From Bacillota bacterium (GTDB lineage Bacteria > Bacillota > Clostridia > Acetivibrionales > DTU013), in the NCBI GenBank assembly GCA_023411575.1, contig JAEYOP010000053.1:98563-162562 (forward strand): 64,000 bases of DNA, in the 5' to 3' direction. Below, piece by piece: positions 25,617-31,473 of the stretch; within the stretch, counting starts at the first letter, position 1; each line of letters starts with the position of its first letter. The position numbers and the translations under genes are program-made. The notes under the pieces are model-generated. The model did no database searches, had not been told where the DNA came from, and was given only the letters and a program-made list of their open reading frames with translations.

Positions 25617-25988
25617 ATGTCAAAGCATCGAAAATTGATCCTGGATATCCTGATGTCGTCCAGTGAACATATGACGGCAGAAAAAATCTTTATGAAAGCC
25701 AAGCAAATTCAACCTTCCATTGCGGTAGGAACGGTTTATCGGAACCTGGGCCTGATGACGGAGGCCGGAGAAATCAAACGGGTCAGCATGTTCAATGCGC
25801 CGGACCGATACGACATCACCCTGCATCCCCACGAGCACATTATCTGCCAGGAGTGCGGAGAGTTGTCGGACATATCCGTTTCCAACCTGAAGGAGTACCT
25901 GGAAAAGCAAACCGGGATCGCCATTCTCGGATACGACCTGAACGTAAGGTATATTTGTGAAAAATGCAAGAAGAAAGGAACCCAATAG
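25617..25988 (+). CDS. perR: PerR-type Fur-family peroxide regulator
   Basis: The 123-residue protein has a winged helix (MTAEKIFMKAKQIQPSIAVGTVYRNLG) and a dimerisation domain with both Fur-family CxxC zinc sites (CQEC and CEKC). Residues of the regulatory metal site are present: H in HMTAEK, RYD, HPHEH and the aspartate in GELSDI. An aspartate rather than glutamate at that last position is typical of PerR. It represses peroxide-defence genes until metal-catalysed histidine oxidation releases it. ATG 25617 (GGAGG 7 nt upstream) is preferred over GTG 25614. It is followed by rubrerythrin, a classic target. Confidence 0.9.
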   Translation: MSKHRKLILDILMSSSEHMTAEKIFMKAKQIQPSIAVGTVYRNLGLMTEAGEIKRVSMFNAPDRYDITLHPHEHIICQECGELSDISVSNLKEYLEKQTGIAILGYDLNVRYICEKCKKKGTQ

Positions 25989-26054
25989 GGAAATTCGAAT
26001 GCTCCAGTTGCGTTCAATTTATCAAATAATGAATATAAAAAAGGAGAGAGTGTT

Positions 26055-26588
26055 ATGAACATCAAGGGAACCAAAACGGAGAAAAATCTGGCGGCAGCGT
26101 TTGCCGGCGAATCCCAGGCAAGGAACAAATACACCTATTTCGCTTCTGTTGCGAAAAAAGAGGGATATGAGCAGATCGCAGCCATATTCGAAGCCACGGC
26201 AAATAACGAAAAGGAGCATGCGAAGCTCTGGTTCAAGGCCCTGGGCGAGCTTGGCGACACGGCGGCCAATCTGCTGCATGCGGCTGAAGGCGAAAACTAT
26301 GAATGGACCGATATGTACGAGGGCTTTGCAAAGGATGCGCAGGAAGAAGGCTTCACCGCTCTGGCCGCGCAGTTCAGGATGGTCGCAAAGATTGAGAGGG
26401 CGCACGAAGAAAGATACCGCGCACTGCTGAAAAACGTGGAAATGCAGAAGGTATTCGAAAAGGCGGACGAAACCATGTGGGAATGCCGCAACTGCGGACA
26501 TCTCGTCATGGGGAAGAAGGCGCCCGAGCTTTGCCCGGTTTGCGCACATCCCAGGAGTTTTTTCGAAGTCCGCAAGGAAAACTATTAA
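26055..26588 (+). CDS. rbr: Rubrerythrin
   Basis: The 177-residue protein has an N-terminal four-helix diiron domain with EKNLAAAFAGESQARNKYTYF (about residues 11-31), ANNEKEH (about 49-55) and a second ExxH unit (KIERAHEERY), and a C-terminal rubredoxin-like domain with two CxxC pairs (CRNCGH and CPVCAH). It reduces hydrogen peroxide in the cytoplasm of anaerobes using electrons through the rubredoxin centre. Length is slightly under the 190 residues common for the family. It has a good GGAGAG site and follows perR by 66 bp, so both are probably peroxide-induced together. Confidence 0.97.
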   Translation: MNIKGTKTEKNLAAAFAGESQARNKYTYFASVAKKEGYEQIAAIFEATANNEKEHAKLWFKALGELGDTAANLLHAAEGENYEWTDMYEGFAKDAQEEGFTALAAQFRMVAKIERAHEERYRALLKNVEMQKVFEKADETMWECRNCGHLVMGKKAPELCPVCAHPRSFFEVRKENY

Positions 26589-26610
26589 TTGGTCAACAAA
26601 AATCCGGGGT

Positions 26611-26690
26611 TTATGCCCGTGTTAATACGGGCATAATGTGCACCGTGGGTGGTTTAGCGGGGCAGACAGCAGATCAAGCTGTCTGCCTTT
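26611..26690 (+). terminator. Two hairpins downstream of rubrerythrin
   Basis: TTATGCCCGT (26611-26620) pairs with ACGGGCATAA (26627-26636). GGCAGACAG (26661-26669) pairs with CTGTCTGCC (26679-26687) followed by TTTGT. The second is the more terminator-like. They mark the border between the GC-rich and the AT-richer block. Confidence 0.6.
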
Positions 26691-26733
26691 GTCGTTGTTC
26701 GCCGATTTTTTTGTTGATTCCTCCCATCTCCCA

Positions 26734-26764
26734 TTGACATTGACCCTGCGTCAACTTGTATAAT
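26734..26764 (+). promoter_or_regulatory. MerR-type promoter with 19-bp spacer and dyad
   Basis: TTGACA (26734-26739) and a perfect TATAAT (26759-26764) are separated by 19 bp, longer than sigma-A optimum. The spacer holds the inverted repeat TTGAC-CCTGC-GTCAA (26740-26754). This layout is characteristic of promoters activated by MerR-family regulators that twist the spacer. No MerR gene is seen in this window. Confidence 0.65.
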
Positions 26765-26775
26765 CTATTTGTGAG

Positions 26776-27030
26776 GTGCTGATTTTGGAACTTACAAGAA
26801 TAAACGAAGTGGTTGACAACTTCACTGTCTTGCATTTCCGACATTTCCAGGTAAAAATACCTTTCGGGCCAATATTTGAATATTGCGACTACTATAACCC
26901 TGATAAACACGCGCATGAATTCTGCTATTTATACGTACCTGTCGAAAAGGCCCGATGTATAGTATTTAATAAGTATTTTCTCCGGTTGTACAGTATAAAT
27001 CATTGTCATATTTTATGTGATACAATATGA
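26776..27030 (+). CDS. Small ORF, possible remnant of an effector-binding domain
   Basis: An 84-codon frame starts at GTG 26776, 12 bp after the MerR-type -10 box, so it is at the right place for the first gene of that transcript. The only suggestive motif is HEFCYLYVPVEKA, reminiscent of the last strand of GyrI-like effector-binding domains. There is no clear ribosome binding site beyond a weak GAGG. Base composition is AT-rich like the following gene. It may be a decayed gene or not translated. Confidence 0.3.
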   Translation: MLILELTRINEVVDNFTVLHFRHFQVKIPFGPIFEYCDYYNPDKHAHEFCYLYVPVEKARCIVFNKYFLRLYSINHCHILCDTI

Positions 27031-27050
27031 ATAAAAGGAGAGTATCTGCA

Positions 27051-28139
27051 ATGAAAATAAAACGGAGTAACAATCTTCCCAATATCAGTGACCTTTTCAG
27101 TTATGGCATGGGAAAGAACTTCACGAATGAGGGAAAAAACTTCGCGTTCGACAACTGTATGGAATTTCTCATGGAAAAGCTCAGCGAGAATCAAAAGCTC
27201 GATTACTGGATTATCACGGGGATCACCGGCAACGGCTATACTCCCGTCTACAGCAAAAACGATACAGCAACTACCTGCGAATACTGCGTATCAGGATATC
27301 TCGCGGGAACAGAGTATATCGGCTATGTATTCGACGCAATCGGGTATGGACACACCTATGTCACCGCCGAACAGCTCAACGCGGAAAAAACGATGTATGT
27401 TCAACAGCTGATGGGCTATATCGACCGTGGGATACCTGTCATTGCGATAAGCACTTCAAATGCACCAGACTTTTTTATCGATTCCCTGACCCATTACCTA
27501 TATGTCGGACAGGAGGATTATGAGAAGGCATCGCTGTTCAGCAGAAAAGCTGACGCTGCACTATATGATAAGCTCGACGCAATGGAGTTTATTCCACAGG
27601 ATTGGGTCTTTGCGGGAGAGAAGAAACGTGATATTGCATTGGCCGATATTTGCCGAAATGCAGTTATGAAAATACCGTACTGGCTGACGCTGCCCGAGCG
27701 AAACGGAGTATTCTTCGGAGCCTCGGCATACCGTGCTTGGGCGGATGATATTGAAGCGGGGCGGTATGACAGCGAAATCGACGCATGGCATCATTACAGG
27801 GTTTATATCTGCAATCTTGCGACGATTGCGTGGGCGAACAATGTAAACGACGCGCCTTATGCATCCATCATAAACAGGCTCGCGCAAATTGATCCTCAAT
27901 ATGCGGATATGAACGCTCTAATAGCGGAGCAATACTATAAATTAGGCGAGGAGAGTGGCTCAAGCGGCTGGTGTAAAAGCGGTATATGGAAAGAACTCGA
28001 AGAACTTGGCGGCGGACTAAACAACTATTCACGGGACGCTTTTCGTGACAGGGAAAAACGCGCAAATATCGCCACAAAATTTCGCGAGGCGGCGGATTGC
28101 ATAGACGAAGTCGTGCGGATTTGCAGAAAATTTTTCTAA
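27051..28139 (+). CDS. Protein of unknown function (possibly BtrH_N/C39 peptidase-like)
   Basis: The 362-residue protein starts at ATG 27051 with AAAGGAG upstream. There is no signal peptide or membrane segment. The first half contains a Cys-rich patch (TTCEYCVSGYLAG, about residues 75-87), RGIPVIAIS (about 125-133) and an alternating strand/helix layout that reminds me of papain-fold BtrH_N/C39-like proteins, where a substrate-controlled peptide chain is transferred. The second half is helical (WADDIEAGRYDSEIDAWHHY). The assignment is weak. Codon use is AT-richer than in flanking genes, suggesting transfer. Confidence 0.55.
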   Translation: MKIKRSNNLPNISDLFSYGMGKNFTNEGKNFAFDNCMEFLMEKLSENQKLDYWIITGITGNGYTPVYSKNDTATTCEYCVSGYLAGTEYIGYVFDAIGYGHTYVTAEQLNAEKTMYVQQLMGYIDRGIPVIAISTSNAPDFFIDSLTHYLYVGQEDYEKASLFSRKADAALYDKLDAMEFIPQDWVFAGEKKRDIALADICRNAVMKIPYWLTLPERNGVFFGASAYRAWADDIEAGRYDSEIDAWHHYRVYICNLATIAWANNVNDAPYASIINRLAQIDPQYADMNALIAEQYYKLGEESGSSGWCKSGIWKELEELGGGLNNYSRDAFRDREKRANIATKFREAADCIDEVVRICRKFF

Positions 28140-28231
28140 TGGGGAATGGAAAATATAGATGCGTATGCCCAACTCTTTTTCAAACCCGGTTGGTGAAGGA
28201 CGCCCTTAATGGGCTGATAGGGGGTACGACC

Positions 28232-28996
28232 ATGAGCGAAAAAGCGGAACTGCAAAAGGTCAGCGAGGAAACTATGCGCTTTATGCGAGGAAAGTATGTC
28301 TTGGATGAAGTGGGCGACGGCAAAGAGGAATTGAAATTCCGCAAAGGCGGGAAAACGGTGCTGACGATCTACATACGCGAAGACCGTTATGATTTTCTCG
28401 TTATTTTCGGAAAAGCGGAGCGTGAATTGTTTGAGGCGCGGCGCAATGAATTTCCGCAGAAGATCCAGGAAATTTACGATAACAGCAAAACATACCATGA
28501 CGGCAAATGGATGTTTATTTCCGTTGCCGATTTACATATGCTTGAAGCGGTCAAGCAGCTTGTTTTGATTAAGAAAAAGCCTAACCGAAAGCCGTTTCCG
28601 AAAGAGCAGGCGGTCTATGCCAGCTGCGGGCACCGTTGTGATTTGTGTGTGCATTATAACGGCGGAACAATCAGCGAGGAGTTCCGGGCGGAGCTGAAAG
28701 AGCGGCTGATCCGTGTATACGCGGGGGGCGTAGGCGATGGGGGGTATTGGGGCGATGATATGAAGCTTTGTGATGGCTGTCATACAGGGGGATTAGATAA
28801 AGGCTTTCACTGCGATTCATTGAAATGCGCGGCGGAAAATGGCGTTGATAAATGCCAGAGTTGTAATAAGAATCCTTGCGATAAGGCGCATGAGTTATGT
28901 CAAGGGCTAAAGCCTAAATTCCACACAGATACCATTGCTGCCGACGATGTTACATGGGCAATTCTGCCTTATGTGTATGAGCAATACGGAAATTAA
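28232..28996 (+). CDS. DUF3788-DUF3795 protein of unknown function
   Basis: The 254-residue protein starts at ATG 28232, after an AGGGGG site. The N-terminal part (about 1-125: LTIYIREDRYDFLVIFGKAERELFE, given by position 48-72) matches DUF3788. The C-terminal part has a DUF3795-like cysteine pattern: CGHRCDLCVHY (about 132-142), CDGCH, CDSLKC, CQSCNKNPC and ELCQG, which could bind zinc or an iron-sulfur centre. The function is unknown. It lies 92 bp after the previous protein of unknown function, in the AT-richer block, and could be cotranscribed with it. Confidence 0.7.
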   Translation: MSEKAELQKVSEETMRFMRGKYVLDEVGDGKEELKFRKGGKTVLTIYIREDRYDFLVIFGKAERELFEARRNEFPQKIQEIYDNSKTYHDGKWMFISVADLHMLEAVKQLVLIKKKPNRKPFPKEQAVYASCGHRCDLCVHYNGGTISEEFRAELKERLIRVYAGGVGDGGYWGDDMKLCDGCHTGGLDKGFHCDSLKCAAENGVDKCQSCNKNPCDKAHELCQGLKPKFHTDTIAADDVTWAILPYVYEQYGN

Positions 28997-29013
28997 GGGG
29001 GATGGTTTTTTTA

Positions 29014-29121
29014 TTGACAATAGTGCAGGATTTTGGTATTCTACTTTTGGTTAGTTATGACTAACCAAAATACGGTAAGCAAGAGCCTTTTATTTTGCCA
29101 AATGGTTAGTTTAAACTAACC
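29014..29121 (+). promoter_or_regulatory. Promoter with two DtxR-type boxes before DUF3793-flavodoxin
   Basis: TTGACA (29014-29019) and TATTCT (29037-29042) are 17 bp apart. Box 1, GGTTAGTTATGACTAACC (29049-29066), covers the predicted start of transcription; its symmetry extends to 29045-29070. Box 2, GGTTAGTTTAAACTAACC (29104-29121), is a perfect palindrome 55 bp further on. The same 18-bp box recurs at four other iron-gene sites nearby. Confidence 0.85.
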
Positions 29122-29209
29122 AAAGGAATTCCGACGCGTGCCTGCTCGCGGCACTCGCAGGCAGAAATGACCATATCGGCATTGTTCTATACGAAAGGAG
29201 ACGGCGGAA

Positions 29210-29770
29210 ATGCTTGAACGGCTTGAACAATTATTGATTCTTCATTGCTCCCCGACATTGGCGGGGTTAAAGACAGCCAACCTCTTTAATTACGGGTTCA
29301 CTTCCGTAGAGGACATTGCGGCGCAGCTAGACCATGCCAACCAAAAGCTGAACGGCAGGGGGATTTATATTGAAGCGCTGCGCATCCGGGAAACGAGTGC
29401 GCTGATTCTGGCATACCGGCCGAAAAAGCTGGCTGCCGACCTGCAGAACGGCGGAGTGGTTCAGCTCCTTGAAGAATACGGCTATACCGGAGTTTCGGTG
29501 GAGTATGCCCTCTCGAGGCTGAAAGAAAGACTTGCGGGCCAGGTGGGCTTTCCCCATGAAATCGGATTGTTTCTGGGGTATCCCCTGGAGGATGTGGCCG
29601 GTTTTATTAAAAACAACGGGAAGGAATGCAAATGCGTGGGCTGCTGGAAGGTATACGGCAATGAATGCGCAGCGGCGATCCTTTTTGCGCGGTATAAAAA
29701 GTGCGCGGACGTCTATTCGAAATTATTTGCAAAAGGCTATTCTATAACGCGGCTCACAGTAGCGGCATAA
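29210..29770 (+). CDS. DUF3793 family protein
   Basis: The 186-residue protein matches the DUF3793 family as I remember it: N-terminal LILHCSPTLAGLKTANLF (about residues 8-25), central YRPKKLAADL (about 64-73) and the C-terminal PHEIGLFLGYPLEDVAGFI with GKECKCVGCWKVYGN (about 118-155). Two close cysteines in CKCVGCW are notable as possible metal ligands. The function is unknown. It is the first gene after a promoter with two iron boxes and shares the operon with flavodoxin, pointing to a role under iron limitation. Confidence 0.85.
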   Translation: MLERLEQLLILHCSPTLAGLKTANLFNYGFTSVEDIAAQLDHANQKLNGRGIYIEALRIRETSALILAYRPKKLAADLQNGGVVQLLEEYGYTGVSVEYALSRLKERLAGQVGFPHEIGLFLGYPLEDVAGFIKNNGKECKCVGCWKVYGNECAAAILFARYKKCADVYSKLFAKGYSITRLTVAA

Positions 29771-29805
29771 TGATAGACAAATTATAAGGAAAGAGGGATT
29801 TTTTT

Positions 29806-30231
29806 ATGGGCAAGGTCGCGATTGTATATTGGAGCGGGACGGGAAATACAGAAAAGATGGCGGTATGCGCCGCCGAGGGAGCCAGGGCGGAGGGCGCCGA
29901 GGTGGCCGTCTTTACGGCGGGCGAGTTTTCGAAGGACCGGATGGACGCCTTTGACGCGGTTGCCTTCGGCTGCCCTTCCATGGGAGCGGAGGAGCTGGAG
30001 GAGAGCGAATTCGAACCCCTGTTTTCCGATTGCAGGTCCAAGCTGAACGGCAAAAAGATCGCCCTGTTCGGCTCCTACGGCTGGGGGGACGGGGAATGGA
30101 TGCGGAACTGGGAGGAAGACTGCCGTAAGGCCGGCGCCGTTCTGGGCTGCGATTGCGTCATCTGCAACGAGGCGCCGGACGCGGAGGCGGAGGAAGCATG
30201 CCGGTCGCTGGGACGGGCATTGACGGCGTAA
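29806..30231 (+). CDS. Flavodoxin (short chain)
   Basis: The 141-residue protein has the FMN phosphate-binding loop WSGTGNTEKMA at about residues 9-19, GCPSMGAEELEESEF (60s loop) and FGSYGWGDGEW (90s loop). It is a cytoplasmic one-electron carrier that replaces ferredoxin when iron is short. It follows DUF3793 after 35 bp under the same iron-box promoter, which matches that role. Length is that of short-chain flavodoxins. Confidence 0.95.
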   Translation: MGKVAIVYWSGTGNTEKMAVCAAEGARAEGAEVAVFTAGEFSKDRMDAFDAVAFGCPSMGAEELEESEFEPLFSDCRSKLNGKKIALFGSYGWGDGEWMRNWEEDCRKAGAVLGCDCVICNEAPDAEAEEACRSLGRALTA

Positions 30232-30236
30232 CATGG

Positions 30237-30286
30237 AACAACTACGGTGTGGGCGGTATCCTATCGCACATGCCGTAGTTGTTTTG
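30237..30286 (+). terminator. Intrinsic terminator after flavodoxin
   Basis: AACAACTACGG (30237-30247) pairs with CCGTAGTTGTT (30273-30283), with an inner TGTG/CACA pairing, and is followed by a short T-run and a second TTTT. It closes the DUF3793-flavodoxin unit before the convergent DtxR gene. Confidence 0.8.
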
Positions 30287-30325
30287 CGGTTTTATGCATA
30301 AAGCGTCACAGGGCGTCACAGAACG

Positions 30326-30700
30326 TTACAGCTGTCCGGACCCCATCACATGCCTTTTAATTGCTTCAAAGCTCTCCGGGCTGATCACATGCTCTATTCG
30401 GCAAGCATCTTCGAGGGCGATGGCTTTATCCACACCCAGGCGGATCAGCCAGCTGGAGAAGAGCGTATGACGTTCCAGCATGGATTCTGCAATTTTTCTT
30501 CCCTTTTCGGTCAGCGTGATGAATCCGTCGTCGTCCATTATGACATATCCGTTTTCCCGCAGGTTTTTCATGGCAACGCTGACGCTGGACTTTTTGTATT
30601 CCAGTTCAGCCACGATATCGATGGATCGGACCTGCGGATTTCTCTGACTCAGGACAAGAATCGTTTCAAGATACATCTCCGCGGATTCCTGCATTCTCAT
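30326..30700 (-). CDS. DtxR/IdeR-family iron-dependent repressor, short form
   Basis: The 124-residue protein (from ATG 30700, GGGAGGGG upstream) has the DtxR winged helix (SIDIVAELEYKKSSVSVAMKNL, positions 26-47) and dimerisation domain but no SH3-like third domain. The metal residues match DtxR rather than MntR: M9 in SAEMYLETI, H78 in ERH, and C100, E103, H104 in DACRIEHV. This suggests ferrous iron as corepressor. It is surrounded by six copies of a GGTTAGT-N4-ACTAACC palindrome, the probable operator. Its own promoter (30748-30776) carries no box, so autoregulation is not evident. Confidence 0.9.
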   Translation of the reverse strand: MRMQESAEMYLETILVLSQRNPQVRSIDIVAELEYKKSSVSVAMKNLRENGYVIMDDDGFITLTEKGRKIAESMLERHTLFSSWLIRLGVDKAIALEDACRIEHVISPESFEAIKRHVMGSGQL

Positions 30701-30747
30701 GGCGATCATCCCCTCCCGTCCGTAATATACAGCCATAGAATACCAAT

Positions 30748-30776
30748 AGGATATCATAGGACGGAACGGAAATCAA
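30748..30776 (-). promoter_or_regulatory. Promoter of the DtxR-type repressor gene
   Basis: On the minus strand TTGATT (30776-30771) and TATCCT (30753-30748) are 17 bp apart, about 50 bp before the start codon. Confidence 0.5.
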
Positions 30777-30811
30777 ACGGAAAAGCAGGCTTGAATTTGT
30801 GATAATGCTTA

Positions 30812-30864
30812 TTGACAATCCAGTTAGTTTATGCTAACCTTAATTTGGTTAGAATAAACTAACT
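30812..30864 (+). promoter_or_regulatory. feoA promoter with two DtxR-type boxes
   Basis: TTGACA (30812-30817) is followed 17 bp later by a weak -10, TAACCT (30835-30840). Box 3, AGTTAGTTTATGCTAACC (30822-30839), fills the spacer and -10. Box 4, GGTTAGAATAAACTAACT (30847-30864), covers the predicted start. The boxes are 25 bp apart; each has one or two mismatches to the perfect palindrome. Confidence 0.85.
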
Positions 30865-30886
30865 TAAAGCAGAGGAAGGGGGGATC

Positions 30887-31108
30887 ATGATGCCTTTAAC
30901 AATGGCTCAAACGGGGGAAGAAACCCTCATCCGAAAAATCGGCGGCAGGCCCGAAACAAGGCAGTTCCTTGAAAACCTCGGGTTTGTGGTCGGCGGCGCC
31001 GTTACCGTGATTACCGAGATCGGCGGGAACGTCATTGTCAATGTCAAGGATTCCAGGGTCGCCGTAAGCCGCGAAATGGCAAATAAAATTATGGTGCAAG
31101 CCATTTGA
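30887..31108 (+). CDS. feoA: FeoA, ferrous iron transport accessory protein (first copy)
   Basis: The 73-residue SH3-like protein has the FeoA pattern (ETRQFLENLGFVVGGAVTVITEIGGNVIVNV in positions 23-53 and a C-terminal SRVAVSREMANKI). FeoA proteins sit on the cytoplasmic side of FeoB and influence its activity. GGAAGGGGGG lies before the ATG; an ATG at 30890 is equally possible. It is 16 bp ahead of a second, diverged feoA. This copy lacks the KRRIMDMGI core of the next one, so the two are not recent duplicates. Confidence 0.9.
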   Translation: MMPLTMAQTGEETLIRKIGGRPETRQFLENLGFVVGGAVTVITEIGGNVIVNVKDSRVAVSREMANKIMVQAI

Positions 31109-31124
31109 AAGGGAGTTGTAGGAT

Positions 31125-31346
31125 ATGCAGACACTAAAAGAGGTCCCGTGCGGGCAGACGGTTACGGTATTGAAAATTGACGGTACCGGAGCCGTGAAAC
31201 GCAGGATCATGGACATGGGGATCACAAAGGGGACGGAAGTCTATGTGCGCAAGGTCGCGCCGCTGGGCGATCCCATAGAGGTGACGGTACGCGGTTATGA
31301 GCTGTCCCTGCGCAAGGCGGATGCGGAAATGATATCGGTACAATAA
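31125..31346 (+). CDS. feoA: FeoA, second copy
   Basis: The 73-residue protein is the more typical FeoA: VPCGQTVTVLKIDGTGAVKRR, then IMDMGITKGTEVYVRKVAPLGDP (positions 27-50) and GYELSLRKADAEMI. An AAAGGGAG site precedes it. It lies between the first feoA and feoB, with a terminator hairpin and its own iron box before feoB, so the FeoA and FeoB levels can be set separately. Confidence 0.95.
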   Translation: MQTLKEVPCGQTVTVLKIDGTGAVKRRIMDMGITKGTEVYVRKVAPLGDPIEVTVRGYELSLRKADAEMISVQ

Positions 31347-31347
31347 T

Positions 31348-31381
31348 GCGGGGGCTGGAAAACGGCATTCCCGCGTTTTTT
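31348..31381 (+). terminator. Terminator between feoA and feoB
   Basis: GCGGG (31348-31352), extended by A-T and G-T pairs, pairs with CCCGC (31370-31374) and is followed by six T residues (31376-31381). Confidence 0.6.
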
Positions 31382-31390
31382 CAGACCAAA

Positions 31391-31427
31391 GGTTAGTTTA
31401 TACTAACCATGATAATGAATCTCATTA
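31391..31427 (+). promoter_or_regulatory. DtxR-type box plus Fur-like palindrome before feoB
   Basis: Box 5, GGTTAGTTTATACTAACC (31391-31408), contains a TATACT (31399-31404) that could be the -10 of a feoB promoter. Immediately after it TAATGA-ATC-TCATTA (31413-31427) forms a Fur-box-like palindrome. Two iron regulators, the DtxR-type protein and the Fur protein at 41077, could thus both act here. Confidence 0.7.
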
Positions 31428-31473
31428 CACACCTGTTCTATACCGGAGAAATTTGAAGGAGGATGATGAAGCC

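Noticed and set aside
26611..26690. CRISPR-like or attachment-site interpretation of the hairpins at the AT-rich block border
   Set aside because: The two hairpins are unlike each other, are not repeated elsewhere in the window and no integrase is present.
29130..29170. Short GC-rich repeats GCCTGC/GCAGGC in the DUF3793 leader as a terminator
   Set aside because: Only a 6-bp stem without U-run; lies before the gene it would silence and may be chance.
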